Positions 42,187 to 53,610 of a DNA stretch of 64,000 bases are shown here, in pieces. The DNA is from Aquatica leii (Eukaryota; Arthropoda; Insecta; Coleoptera; Lampyridae), in assembly GCA_035610365.1 (NCBI GenBank), contig CM069438.1, positions 47,240,837 through 47,304,836 of the forward strand. The letters run 5' to 3'. The notes under the pieces are model-generated. The model did not search any database, was not told where the DNA came from, and saw nothing but the letters and a program-made list of their open reading frames with translations. Both the position numbers and the translations under genes were made by a program. Each line of letters starts with the position of its first letter. Within the stretch, counting starts at the first letter, position 1.

Positions 42187-44047
42187 AAAGTGAAAGTCGT
42201 TCCAGAATTACGCTTAAGGTATTTATTTTAGGGTGTTAAGATTTATTGACTTTGTTTTTCACATTAATATGTGCTTATTAACGTTTTATATATTTCGTTA
42301 TATTTTCGATTTTCCACGCTATAAAAATTTACACACTTAAGATGTTGGGGTCATTTTTGTCCCAAATACATAAACATCATTACAAGTTGAAACTTGCATT
42401 TGCGCATCTTCTTTAGTATTCCCACTTCTAGGTAAAAGTAGTGGGAGTTGCACCCTGCATCTTTCATTTGTAACTGTTACGTTTAGTGTCACGTTGTTTA
42501 TCTATTCGTCGTGTGTGTTCAGTATGGATTCTCAGGGAGCCTGCACTTCAGCTTCTTTACCACCACGAAAGGTATGAAAATGTTTTGTTTACTACAATAT
42601 AAAACTAGTCATAATTATCTCTTTTTACTTCACATTGTTGTTACAAGCTTTTGCTGGTTTTACGAACCTGCACGGCCAACTCTCAATAGTCGGAGAGAGA
42701 GGGGGTTCATAGATACATAAAAGATAATTAAGGGCGCCAGAGCTTATCCAAAGTCACGTCTGTCTGCTCACAACAGAATGGTAATAAACTTGTAACTAGA
42801 TGTTAGGTTCGTAACTGCTGAAAGAAACGAATAAAAAAAGAAATTCAATCGTTAATAACAATCTCACTTTAATTCCTCTATAAAGATAAATCTATTAACA
42901 ATTAAATAGTCAAATATACACCGGTACTGTAGAGAATATAGAAAAGAGAATAGCAGCAGGATCGGCAACTTACACTACACGTCAAACAAGAGTGTAGCCA
43001 CCAAAACATATATAAAACTTTATCAATAAGTAACATGAATAATAATAATTTACGGTGGATATAAGCAGCGAGCGATAAGTCATTTACTTAAATTAATTTA
43101 GTAACAACCACAAGCAACACGTCAATTTGCACGTACAATTAGTAAATATAATAAGTTGTGAATATACACCGTAGCAACACGAATGAATAAGTACAAGAAA
43201 AATTGACTTACCAAAATTCCAGGGCGACCTTCAGAAAAACGTTTTTCTTAATGGCTTCCTGCAATTAAACTTCCTGAAAAATAATCGTGTCTACCTGGCG
43301 ACTCACAAACTACAAATAAAAGACACATTTAAGGGACAGTAATCGAACCGACACTTATCGTATGCTGTTACATTAATGTTACGCCTATGGTGGTATTAAG
43401 TAATTGCCTCCGAATAGAATTCAATCGTATCCAATAATTATGATCTTCCGAACAAGGTGATAGTCATCAAGGTTAAGTTATGGCCTCCGAATAGAATTCA
43501 ATCGTATCCAGTAATTAGGATCTTCCGAACCAGGTGAGAATCATCAAGGTTAAGTTATGGCCTCCGAATAGAATTCAATCGTATCCAGTAATTAGGATCT
43601 TCCGATTATAGTTTTGCCTTGCGGGTTTTAGGTAACGATAAGAATACCCCTATTCATGAAGGTAGCACATGGCGCTAACCAAAAAGACATAAAAATTACC
43701 TTTAATTAAAGCGTGGATGAAATCAATTTAATTCAGAAGCCTTCTATTTTCCATCGTGTCCCAACACGTGGATGATTTCAGAGAAACGATATTCAATTCA
43801 CGCAGACATAGATACTAACATGCACGATGTGAAAGTGAAAAATGCCGGTTTGTCACCGGATGTCGTCGACTCAATACAAAGTGACCAACGAACCCGATAG
43901 ATGGCGTCGAGAAATATAAAAGTAATTTCTAATTAAATTGATATACAGGGTAATGCATTATTTAAATTTATGCACGTAACATTGTTTTGTTGTGCCCACA
44001 GTTATACGCTGTTCATATAAAAAAATTCTGTCATAAATTTTCAGAAA
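42187..44047. other. Non-coding 5' region of piggyBac
   Basis: About 1.9 kb without a recognised gene, holding a second subterminal palindrome (42347-42363) and a 77-bp tandem repeat (43406-43606). Unusually long for a piggyBac leader; it may include a further insertion or an intron. Confidence 0.5.
43406..43606 (+). repeat. 77-bp tandem repeat, 2.6 copies
   Basis: Units start GCCTCCGAATAGAATTCAAT at 43406, 43483 and 43560, with the third partial. Copies differ at only a few positions. Confidence 0.95.
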
Positions 44048-45762
44048 ATGAAACGTTCAGCTGCTTTGACGCAAAGCGAAATGCAGAAAGCAATTGATGA
44101 GTCTGGCGTAGAATCGTGTGAATTTCAAGACTTATCTGAAGAATGGGAACCATCTGATGAAGAGGAATGTTCTGAATTTGAAGATCACGTTTCGGAAACA
44201 AAAGAACTTGAGTCAGATGATAGCGAACCCGAAAATGCGACCGTAAATTCCCAAACTATTATGTCTAAAGACAAAACGATTGAGTGGTCTTTAGATCCTC
44301 CAATGCATCGGGGAAGATTTCCTACACAAAATGTCATATATCTAACGCCTGGACCCACTAGATATGCTTTTTCTCGAATAGAAGACGAAATTACATCATT
44401 TTCTCTATTTTTGACGCCATCAATTCGAAACATAATTTTAGAAAACACTAACCTAGAAGCTTGTCGTGTCTATGGAGAAAAGTGGAAAGATTCAGATATG
44501 GAAGACTTAGATGCATATCTAGGTTTACTAATTTTGTCTGGTGTTTTCAAATCTTGTGACGAATCAACGGAAAGTTTGTGGCGTGCCGAGAAAGGACTTT
44601 GTCCTTTCTCGGCAATTTTTCGGGCAACAATGTCTTTAGAATTTTTTAAAAAAATTTCCAGGGTTCTTAGATTTGATAATAAGTCTACGCGCAATGAAAG
44701 AAGAGCTCGTGATAAATTTGCGGCGATTAGAGAACTTTGGGATAAGTGGGTAGAAATTTTAATCCAAATGAAAATGTCACAGTTGACGAAGAATTAGTCG
44801 GATTCAGAGGTAGATGCCCATTTAGGCAGTACATGCCGAATAAACCGGCAAGATATGGCATAACATTTTGGGTTCTATGCGATAATGAGACGTCATATGT
44901 ATGGAATATTCAGCCTTATATTGGCAAGCCACTTGGAGAAGCAAGAGAGCAAAATCAGGGTATGAGAGTTGTTCTCGATTTATCCCATGGACTAAAGGGA
45001 CATAATCTTACTTGCGATCATTTTTTTACGTCGCATCAACTGGGACAAATGTTGCTAAAACGCAAGATAACTATGATTGGTACTATTAGAAAAAATAAAG
45101 GATCTATTCCATTAGAATTGTTACAGACCAAAAATGTACCCAAATTTATCTCCAAATTTGCCTTTACTTCTGATACTACCTTGGTGTCGTACCATCCCGA
45201 AAAGAACAGAAAGGTCATATTGCAGAGTACATTGCATTCTGACAAACAAGTTTCTTATGGAGAAGCCAAAAAGCCAGCAATTATATTGGACTACAATAAA
45301 ACAAAAGGTTCGGTTGATACTATGGATAAAGCAGTTGCTTGTTACACGACAAAAAAAAACAAACCGGTGGCCTTTGATAGTTTTTTATAATATTCTTTAC
45401 ATATCTGCTTACAATGCTTATATTTTGTACACAAAAATAAGTGAAACATGGAGAAATAAAAATCTGCGGAAAAGAAGAATATTTTTAGAAAACCTGAGAA
45501 TGTCGCTGGTCAAGCCACAAATTGAAAAAAGAACTCATGCTCCCAGAGCAAAGCTGGCAAGAGACGTTGTAAAAAATATAAAATCAGCTGTTAGAGTGCA
45601 GTACAAGAAGAACAGCAGTCATTTGTAGCACAATCTAAGAAAAGAGGTAAATACCATTTATGTAAAAAAACAGATAACAAAAGTTCAAATTTGTGCAACA
45701 CATGTCAACAATTTTGCTACAAAAAACATTTGGCACAAATTTGTACACACTGTTTGAAATAG
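44048..45762 (+). pseudogene. piggyBac (PGBD-like) transposase, two frameshifts
   Basis: ATG at 44048. Acidic N-terminus (SEEWEPSDEEECSEFEDHVS), then the conserved core: YLGLLILSGVFKSCDESTES and FFKKISRVLRFDNKSTRNER. The frame changes near 44750, apparently a small deletion. It resumes with TVDEELVGFRGRCPFRQYMP (first catalytic Asp), GHNLTCDHFFTSHQLGQMLL (second Asp), KITMIGTIRKNKGSIPLELL and ILDYNKTKGSVDTMDK (third Asp). It shifts again near 45385 (ILYISAYNAYILYTKIS). A C-terminal Cys-rich tail (LCNTCQQFCYKKHL then ICTHCLK) ends at TAG 45760-45762. All catalytic Asp positions survive. The family excises and inserts at TTAA without leaving a scar. Confidence 0.93.
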
Positions 45763-45935
45763 ACAAATACATGTATTTTTGGTATTTTTATATTATATGA
45801 AAAATAACTTTGAAATATAAATTTTTTTACAATATTGAATCGTCTTTTCTAAGTAGCATAAATATGGTTATAGTCTTGCCAAACCAGATTGGAAGATTAG
45901 TTAATAATAACAACAAGATTATAACTTTATGCGCC

Positions 45936-45957
45936 CTTGGGTCTTTTTCGACCCAAG
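45936..45957. repeat. Subterminal palindrome of piggyBac, right
   Basis: CTTGGGTC, a six-base loop (TTTTTC), then GACCCAAG: a perfect inverted repeat matching the left-end palindrome core GGGTC...GACCC. Confidence 0.8.
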
Positions 45958-46000
45958 CAGCTTGTGTGTGCAGTTGGAATAAACGACGCAGTAAGGTTAA

Positions 46001-46034
46001 GGCTCCCTTTGGAACAACTGAGGGTGTTTCAACA
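46001..46034 (-). repeat. BEL/Pao 2 3' LTR, inner part (right of piggyBac)
   Basis: On the minus strand it starts TGTTGAAACACCCTCAGTTG and leads into GGAGCCTTAA, where the piggyBac sits. The matching part of the 5' LTR reads CCTCTGTTTCGGAGCCTTAA. Confidence 0.75.
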
Positions 46035-46071
46035 TTCCCAAAAAAACAATGATTAAACTGGTTAAATATAC

Positions 46072-47230
46072 TTAAGAACTACCCGAAGGCAAAACACACA
46101 CTCGACGCACTGACCCTTTTATAATATTTTTATTTGCCAGGCGCAACGACACTGAACGCACGATATCGTCAATATTGCTGTGGAGCTCCGTAACGTGTCC
46201 CAACAACCATTTTTGAGGAGGCAATCCATCCTCTAGAATGAGAACTACCGAATCAATTTTAATCGGTGGACTTCGATGCTGAAACCACTTTGTTAAGCGC
46301 TGCAACTCTGGAACCACTTCTCAACTCCAACGTTTCTAAAGGTGAGCCGCCAATTGTTGGACCTATTCTCAGCAACGTCTTTCAGGTCAGGGCTAGGCGT
46401 CGAATCCAAGAGACGCTCAATTAAAAAATGACCAAGAGTTAAAGATTGCAGGTCATTTGGATCGGTAGATAGGTATGATAAAGGACGTGAATTTAATACG
46501 GCTTCTATTAAGGTTAACGTAGTATAGAAATCCTCAAATACAAGTTTTGAGTCTCCTAGAATACGTTTCAAATGTCCCTTTACGAACTTTACCCCACTCT
46601 CCCAAATGCCTCCTTCATGAGGAGAACGAGGGTTAATAAATTCCCATTTTATTGAACGCGAACTCAGATAATCACATACAGTTTCTTTAAACTCTGTGTT
46701 CTTAAATAATTTTTGAAATTCGTCAAGACTATTTTTATTCCACGAAAATATGCAGCATTATCACTAGTGATAGCATACGGTAACCACCTACGAGCAATAA
46801 ATCGCTTCAAGCAATTGAGGAAGGCTTCCGTAGTACAGGAAGTCATTAATTCTAAATGCATGGTTTTGGTCGTCAAGCAGACGAAAATTCAAATATAACT
46901 TTTAATTAAATGCGCTAAGTCTGTTCCAACGCTATGAAAGGGATGAGCATTCGCTTGCAAACGTTTGGTAGAGAGATCAGTCATAATTGGTTGTGTAACT
47001 CGCGGTTTTGCCTTGAAACAAGTAACGCAGGTTCCAACAAATTTCTTTGTGATATCCCGGTCTGATACGGGCCAAAACTTCTCCCTAATAACTGCGAGCA
47101 ACTGCTGAGAGCCACAATTTTTTATCCTACCCCCCACCCTTATGCAACCACTTTCATCAATAAACGGACGCAAGGCCTGAATATGAGTACTTTTAATAGG
47201 TTTTGCACTTTGCAGTAAATCAATTTCGTT
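46072..47230 (-). pseudogene. BEL/Pao 2 integrase and DUF5641 tail, broken
   Basis: On the minus strand: MRPFIDESGCIRVGGRIKNC and SQQLLAVIREKFWPVSDRDI, then FVGTCVTCFKAKPRV (zinc-binding part, 46889-47173). The core follows with MHLELMTSCTTEAFLNCLKR and AITSDNAAYFRG (46664-46876), then VLNSRPLSYLSTDPNDLQSL (46293-46571), then the C-terminal DUF5641 domain with SVVLILEDGLPPQKWLLGHV (46072-46317). Frameshifts separate the four parts. Confidence 0.85.
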
Positions 47231-47259
47231 GGCAAATGTATCGTTTTGGCATAATTTGG

Positions 47260-48293
47260 TTAAAACAAGGGAAGACCTGCTGAGCTTTCAACCGATAAAC
47301 TACCTGTTTTACGCAATGTTTTATTACCCTTTAGGTTATTGATGAACCGAAAAACATATGCAAAGCAACGAAGAAGCCTTGAATACGACGAAAACTTGTC
47401 AAAAATGAATGCACTAAATGGTTCCTTGATTTCGTTATATAAGTTTACTATCTTTACCTGTGCCTTTGTTTCACAATCGTCTAAAGTATTAATTTGAACG
47501 TTCGATTCCGACCATTCGTCAGCACTTAATGACAGGAATTTGGGACCATGATACCAAACCGAATTGTTATTCAACACTGCTAAACTAGCACCCCGAGAAA
47601 TGAGGTCGGCGGGAATATCCTCGCTTTTAACATGTCGGCAATTTACCGCCTTCGAAAGTTCTTGTATGACTGCGATGCGGTTCGCCACAAACACCTTATA
47701 TTTATTGGGACTGAAATTTATCCAATGTAAAACGATAAAAAAATCCGTCCACAAAAAAACTGCATGGAACTGAAGTTTCATCGTTTCAATTATTTTATTG
47801 GCGAGCTCAGACAGCATTACCGCCACACACAACTCAAGTCGTGGAATAGTTGTTGTGTGCAATGGCGCTACTCGAGATTTTGAAGTAAGCAAATTTGATC
47901 GTCACTTAAAATGCAGCGAATATAAAAACAAACCCCATATGCATAAGAGCTACTATCAGAAAAGCCATGTAATTCGATAGTTACTGCTCTTGGAGGAATC
48001 ATACATCTTTGTATCCTAACCGAATGTAAAAATCTCAATTCTTCCTTCAATTCTAACCAGAGGTCAGATATTTCTTTTGGAACTGGAATGTCCCAGTCCA
48101 ATTGAAGTTGCCAAGTTTTTTGAATAATCAACTTTCCTCTAATAACTAACGGCGAAACCAAGCCTAATGGGTCAAATAATGTCAAAATTTCTGATAAGAA
48201 GGTTCTCTTGCTAACGATCAATGCGGATTTAGGAGTGAATTCAAAAAACAAGGAGTCAGTTACCGAATCCCAGTGTAACCCCAACGCTTTCAA
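47260..48293 (-). pseudogene. BEL/Pao 2 RT connection and RNase H, broken
   Basis: The 47868-48293 frame holds LFDPLGLVSPLVIRGKLIIQ then KTWQLQLDWDIPVPKEISDL and ELHGFSDSSSYAYGVCFYIR (F-x-D-A/S-S motif of Pao RNase H). The 47260-47892 frame continues with VAPLHTTTIPRLELCVAVML, FLWTDFFIVLHWINFSPNKY and RHVKSEDIPADLISRGAS. One frameshift joins them. Confidence 0.85.
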
Positions 48294-48318
48294 GTTCGTT
48301 AGTTCGAAAATAGTATTG

Positions 48319-49021
48319 TTAGTTAGCCGAAATAAGTATTGACGACACTTGCTCTTTTATTTCGCGAGCACGTTCTGCTGAGTTACAAGAGTAAAGAAAA
48401 TCGTCCATGTAAAAATTTGCCTTAATGGCCGCGCACGCTTCTGGAAATTGTTTAATGTTTTCGTCAGCAAGGTATTGAAGAACTCGAGTGGCTAAATAGC
48501 TGGCCGCACTCGTCCCATGTGTGATTGTATTCAACCTGAAAACGTCCGGCGTTATCTCGCCAGAGAATATGTTGGAAATATCGATCCCTATGGTTTACAT
48601 TAATCATTCTGTACATTTTTGCTATATCGCCACAAATTGCGACATCGTACAAACGAAATCTAATTAAAACATCGTAAAGATTGTCCTGAACTGGTGGGCC
48701 TACTATTTGAGTATCGTTGAGAGCAACTCCCGACGACGTTTTAGCACTTGCATCAAAAACGACGCGTAACCTAGTTGTTAAAGATGAGGCCTTGACAACA
48801 GCGTGATGCGGTAAATATTGAGGAAGGATTTCGTTGGCAACGACGGGCCCATCCTTGGTCGGAATTGTCCCTGATAAGCCAAGTTCAATATCCGCATTTG
48901 AAATTTTAGTCATGTGACCTAACCTTTCGTATTCTTTGATAAAGATAAATCTCGGAATAAAGCTGGGTCTTTGACAAACCGCCTTTATAACTGCACCAAG
49001 CGTTTTTCCGCCATCGTACAA
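48319..49021 (-). pseudogene. BEL/Pao 2 reverse transcriptase, catalytic box intact
   Basis: The 48464-49021 frame contains FIKEYERLGHMTKISNADIE, QYLPHHAVVKASSLTTRLRV, VFDASAKTSSGVALNDTQIV and VAICGDIAKMYRMINVNHRD (first catalytic Asp). After a frameshift near 48530, 48319-48534 reads ITHGTSAASYLATRVLQYLA and NFYMDDFLYSCNSAERARE, keeping both Asp residues of the Y-M-D-D box. Confidence 0.87.
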
Positions 49022-49126
49022 GATTTGCTTAAATTGGAAACATTGCCCTTAAAGGGTATAGAAACAACAAATCTTCCGGTCTCGTCCCTCGTTACTGTAT
49101 TTAGAAAATAATCTTCACAATGCCTT

Positions 49127-49790
49127 TTAGGGCGACAATAAGGATAGAGGAGTGTTGGGTTTTACCTCGTCCAGCTGCCAAAATTTTATTATTGAGCTGC
49201 TTAACTCCCGAAATGAGTCATTACAATCAATAACACAAAGGTGATGTGCGGATGTGATAACCGGAGACGCCTCTTGCGATAGGCGTCTCGGCAAATTTCC
49301 CGTAACTAACCACCCCAAATAAAGGTAGGGACCGTAATATTAATTCGTAAAACATTTTGGTTCTATCAACATATCAATGTCATTGGACTGATTAAATGTA
49401 TCGTCCGCTAACCGAATGTAATGAGGAATTAGTAATTTTGTTCTATCGAACGTAATTCTTTGTAACCGGCCTGTAACTTTGTGTACGACCAAACACGAAA
49501 TTATTAAATTGAATTTTCTTGTTACGGATTTGATTTGAACCTTAGCCACCTTAAAACAGGGTGAGGTCATTCCATTCATGACAGCAATCTCAACGTTAAC
49601 TGCTTCACATTTAATATTTAATCGACGACAGAGTTCTTCACTGACAAAATTACTTTGGGCACCGTTATCCAACAAAACTCTAACGATAATTTTGGAATTT
49701 TCATTAACTGCGCGAAGCTTGGCTGTAGACAGCAGCGTCTCCGCATTTCGTACGAAATTACAAGATGTTGGAGTTAATGTGGTAGCTTGA
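49127..49790 (-). pseudogene. BEL/Pao 2 aspartic protease (A17 type)
   Basis: 49340-49675 reads LLDNGAQSNFVSEELCRRLN (active-site D-N-G form of A17) then IPHYIRLADDTFNQSNDIDM. A frameshift leads to GWLVTGNLPRRLSQEASPVI (49127-49318). Upstream to 49790 is the protease lead-in (CNFVRNAETLLSTAKLRAVN). In BEL/Pao it cuts the polyprotein. Confidence 0.82.
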
Positions 49791-49896
49791 TTTGTGACCC
49801 TTGAGGATGAAGCCTCAACTGGATTGCTGCTTTATACTCGGCGTCCGATAATTGTTTATTTTCGATAGCCTTTAAGCATTTAAATAGCTTATCGTG

Positions 49897-50068
49897 AAAC
49901 TTAACGTACAACGCGTATATTTCAAGTGTTGTTCAACAACAACAACTCTTCATGCAAAAGAAACTCCACGACGCAAAGTCCTGGTGCGCGCGCAATTGCT
50001 TCTTACCGCGCTTTACATATTAAAATACAAGTGAGCTTAAGGCTCCGAAACAGAGGAAAAACCATTTA
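49897..50068 (-). repeat. BEL/Pao 2 5' LTR, truncated, with intact TTAA site
   Basis: Matches 42013-42154 plus 46001-46034 but without the piggyBac. It is truncated on the Gag side at 49897, and its outer edge near 50068 abuts R1-like LINE sequence. Confidence 0.75.
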
Positions 50069-50760
50069 TTGGCTTCCCGCATTCTGCGGGGGTGTGTCGG
50101 ATTCTCCTTGCCCTCTTGGTAAGGCCTACCCACTAAAACCTCTTCTCACATCTCCTTTTCACCAGCATAGTGCACCGCTTTCGCATTCTTCGCTATGCTA
50201 GTTTGGCAATTAGCCGTCTCTTTATTGCTACTCACTTCTTTCTTCCTCGCTTTTTCCTCTCTTGTTTTGATTATTTTTGTATACCAACTTTCTATTTCTC
50301 TCTATTTATCCTCGTTCTCACACATTGCTCTAATGATATTAGAAGCTTTTATTTCTTCTCCTATCTTTTTTTCGATTTTGCTTCTTTTTTCCTACCTTCT
50401 CTCACATTTAAACACTGCGTGTTTCTTATCATCTTTTTCATTACAGTCCACACAGATGTCATTTTTTCTTTTTTTAATTTTGCATAGATATTGTCCATTT
50501 TCGCCGTGCCCAGTCAGCAACTGCGTCGTATAAAAATCAATTTCCCGTGGCTTCTGTTTATCCAGGAGTGGATTTCTGATATTAGTTGTTTTGTCTATGA
50601 CTCTCTGTATTCCCACTGCTTCTGCCATTCCGGTATTGTTAAGCTTTTGTCCCATTTTAGTTTTCTTACTTTTGCCAGTATCTGTAACGGCGGGATTCCA
50701 GCAACCACCATAACATGCTTTGGATATATCGGTCGCTACGGATAGTAATTAAGCACCGAT
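50069..50760 (-). pseudogene. R1-like LINE C-terminal fragment
   Basis: The minus-strand frame 50392-50655 reads FYTTQLLTGHGENGQYLCKI followed by CVDCNEKDDKKHAVFKCERR. This is the C-terminal zinc-finger region of R1-type LINEs (TQxLTGHGxFxxYL...CxxC...H...C). Upstream pieces to 50750 and a GC-rich 3' end near 50070-50130 belong with it. RT core absent. Confidence 0.72.
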
Positions 50761-51439
50761 AAATTACAAACTTACATCTATTTTAAAAGTTTTTATTTAA
50801 CTTGCAATGTATGTATGTATGTATGTTTGTTCGGGTGGAATCTTGCTAATCAATTTTGAATCAGTTCTCTTCAACTGATTAAGCTGAAATACACGTTTAG
50901 TTTGGATGACAATACACGATAAGCTGTGTGACGTCATTCAAAATCCAATATGGCGAACTTTTGAAGTTTTTTATGTTTTCCTATAGTATAGGTATTAAAT
51001 GAAAGGGTTTGCTGAGAATAAAAATGCAGGTTAAAAAAAGATGGTGATTATAAGCTCCGTTGCTCTAAATCAACTGAAATCTGGTGTAGAGACCTTGATT
51101 ATTCTTCAGATAAAATTTTTTGAGCCTGTAACATCGGTTGATTAACTTTGACTTATGTGATTTGGCGAGATGGGCGTCATCAGCATTGGCCTGCAACCTG
51201 TCTAGAAGAAGGACCACTCCAAAATCAAACCCGGAACTGTGTTTCGTCGGGCACAAGTAAGTTCTAAACTGCAATAAGTGGCGCATTCTTCCAAACACCC
51301 AAGTCATGGTGAGGCTGTGCCGAGGACTGAGTGGCATCGGGGTGTAATATGATGTCGTGAATGTACCACCGCAGTGCGCCTGGGCGAAACCTGTTGTATA
51401 TTAGCTTTATTTTTCTAATCGGAGCTCTGGAAAGGTCGA
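50761..51439. other. Unassigned sequence with TATG microsatellite
   Basis: A (TATG)n run is at 50805-50826. The following 200 bp (TGGAATCTTGCTAATCAATT onward) looks like a degraded interspersed repeat. The minus-strand frame 51065-51337 has no family I recognise. Confidence 0.4.
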
Positions 51440-51741
51440 CAAATATTTCTTCGGTACTCGTGGGAGTAAAATGGGAAAAATAGAAACATCAACACAAAGG
51501 AAGAGAAAACTGGAGAAAAAGAAACTAAAACGGCAAGAAAAACTTGCTGACAAAGACTGTGACGCAAAACGCCAACGATTCAAAAAAGGCGTGATCAGGA
51601 TAATAGCAAGACACCTACTCAACGACAGTTAAAACTTGATAAAGCTAAGCAACACATGCAACTGTGAAGAGCAGCGAAATCACAGAAGGAACACGATTAA
51701 CGAATTAAAAAAATTCGTCAACACATATAAATACGAGAAAC

Positions 51742-51944
51742 CGAATCAGTTGAACAAAGAGAGGTCCGTTTGACCAATTCACGAATATATGTATCTCAAG
51801 TTAGAGCAGAGGAATCTACAGATCAGCGAGATACGTTTGAACAATTTAAGAATGCATATCTCTCAAATTAGAGCAGAGGAAACTCTTGAACAGCGAGAGG
51901 TTTGTTTGAGCGCTTTACGAGAGCATAACTCTCAAGTAAGAACA
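51742..51944 (+). repeat. ~72-bp coding tandem repeat in Helitron N-terminus
   Basis: The motif (S)Q-x-R-A-E-E-x-x-(E/D)-Q-R-(E/D) recurs about every 24 codons: SQVRAEESTDQRD, SQIRAEETLEQRE and SQVRTTKK, each preceded by an R-L/F...R/K-x-x-x-S stretch. The copies lie in two frames because of one frameshift. Confidence 0.7.
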
Positions 51945-53610
51945 ACAAAAAAATCGCTAATAAAAACTTTTACTAAAACTATAAATACCTTTTGTGAAAA
52001 AAATTGCGAGGTTTGTACTAAAAGATTTTATCCAAACCAAGTCTTTAATCACAAAATTAATTTGAGTACAGCTTTGTATCTACCAGTAGAATTAGCAAGT
52101 GAAGGAAATATATCGCTATGTCATCGTTGTAAGAAACACCTCACTAGCAAAAAAAACTTCAGGGCCAGCTGAAGCATCCTGGAATAATTTAGATCCTGGT
52201 CAAGTACCTGATATAATAAAAGAATTGACCTAACCTGAACAACGCTTATTATCACGAATTATACCTTTTGTAAAAACTGTTAAATATGATGGTCTATTTG
52301 GTCAATATGGGTTTAGAGGGCTAGCTGTACTTTTTGCACAAGACATATTTGAATTTACTGTAAGTCTGCCTAACATTTTACCTAGATCAACTGACAGTAT
52401 CGGTATGATTGTCATTGAGGTGGCTTATCAATAAGAATCCCCTATATCATGACGTAATTATAAATAACGATGCACATATATTGCAAGAAGATTTTATTCG
52501 TGTAACCTAAGCTATTAATGACAAAAATGTTCAAAATAATAATCAAACATTATTAGAACCAGCTACTGAATCAGCTGTGGGACAAGATACCAACGCTAAT
52601 GATGCTTATGCAGTGATCAATAATTTACTACGTGTTCTACAAGCTTCTTGGCATCAAGGAAATAATCAAGTTTTTAATACAAACCCATGCAGGCAGACAA
52701 TGCTGTGCTATGGTGTTGGCAAACATAACAAGAGCAGCAATGTTACCACCACATACATGGACTAACAACATACTTAATATAAATATGCTCGAGGTTGACA
52801 TCATATATGCAAAAATAAGACAACTATGATTAGATAATCCACTAGTACCTTCTATTGATGAAACGGGCTATTTAGGAATACACTACTTCAGTCTCATCAG
52901 ATACAGTTTTATGATGTATAATTGCTAGTTTAGAATAAATTATGACGAGGAAACTGATTTATTTGGATGTTTACAAGATTCAGTAAACAATAAAAATTTC
53001 GGGATGACATTAAAAGAGGTTCTGACGACAATGTCCAAGTTATATCTCCAATCAATACATTACATGAAACTGAAACGAATTCAAGGCAAAAGCACACAGC
53101 AACATCAAAGATTACTAATACCACCAACTGTTATATCTGAATCTGAAAATGAAAGAAACTTAATCTGTCAGACCATTCTCATACATACTTTAGTAATAGC
53201 TTCTATCGATAGCGCAAAACCCACAGAAGAACAAGTATTTGATGTGTCAAACAATGTCAACAAAATTACCAAAAAAACAACATATAACATTGTCAATGTG
53301 ACGAAAAGCATGGTTCTTTCTGCTGCCTTACGGAGTAAATAGCTTAAATCAACCCAGAAATATTAAAATTTCACCTCTTGATTATTTCCAATATCGAATT
53401 CTCGGAACCGATACTAGGTTGCAACGAAATGACTACTTCTTTTACGCTCTATCAATGTTAGAGTACCACAGGGTAAAATCAACAATATCTGCTTGCTGTA
53501 AAAAAGTTGAAGGCCAAGATGGCAAGGTCGAAGATGTTCATTTTTATCTTAAAAACATTAGAGGCTCTGCGGCATATTGGCGTACTGCATTAAACGAACT
53601 ATTGGCGTAA
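51789..53610 (+). pseudogene. Helitron N-terminal and middle coding region, broken
   Basis: 51900-52172 holds a Cys/His cluster (FCEKNCEVCTKRFYPNQVFN, ISLCHRCKKHL). 52200-52400 reads LSRIIPFVKTVKYDGLFGQY then GFRGLAVLFAQDIFEFTVSL and LPRSTDS, a strongly conserved Helitron block. 52577-52765 reads NDAYAVINNLLRVLQASWHQ. 53340-53610 reads ISPLDYFQYRILGTDTRLQR, NDYFFYALSMLEYHRVKSTI and HFYLKNIRGSAAYWRTALNE, leading into the Rep. At least five frame breaks separate the parts. Confidence 0.8.

Larger units (their letters stand above)
42155..45996 (+). mobile_element. piggyBac-like transposon inserted in a BEL LTR
   Basis: TTAA flanks both ends (42151-42154 and 45997-46000), the piggyBac target duplication. 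Terminal repeats start CCTTGCTGCGTTGTT on the left and, on the complement, CCTTACTGCGTCGTT on the right. It encodes a PGBD-type transposase with two frameshifts. The uninterrupted LTR copy at 50030 reads GAGCTTAAGGCTCC, which is the empty site. Confidence 0.95.
46035..50068 (-). mobile_element. BEL/Pao retrotransposon 2, minus strand
   Basis: DUF5641-integrase, RNase H, RT and protease pieces follow BEL/Pao order when read on the minus strand from 49870 to 46072, between two copies of the same LTR. Gag is almost wholly lost, by deletion between the 5' LTR and the protease. It is in better condition than BEL/Pao 1: longer frames and an intact RT box. No envelope gene. Confidence 0.9.

Noticed and set aside
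42013..50068. The repeated ~140-bp block as a SINE
   Set aside because: Both copies sit at the two ends of a BEL/Pao element in the same orientation, next to an LTR start and a purine tract, so LTR is the better explanation.
50170..50533. Plus-strand hydrophobic frames at 50.2-50.5 kb
   Set aside because: They are antisense to the R1-like LINE C-terminal region on the minus strand.
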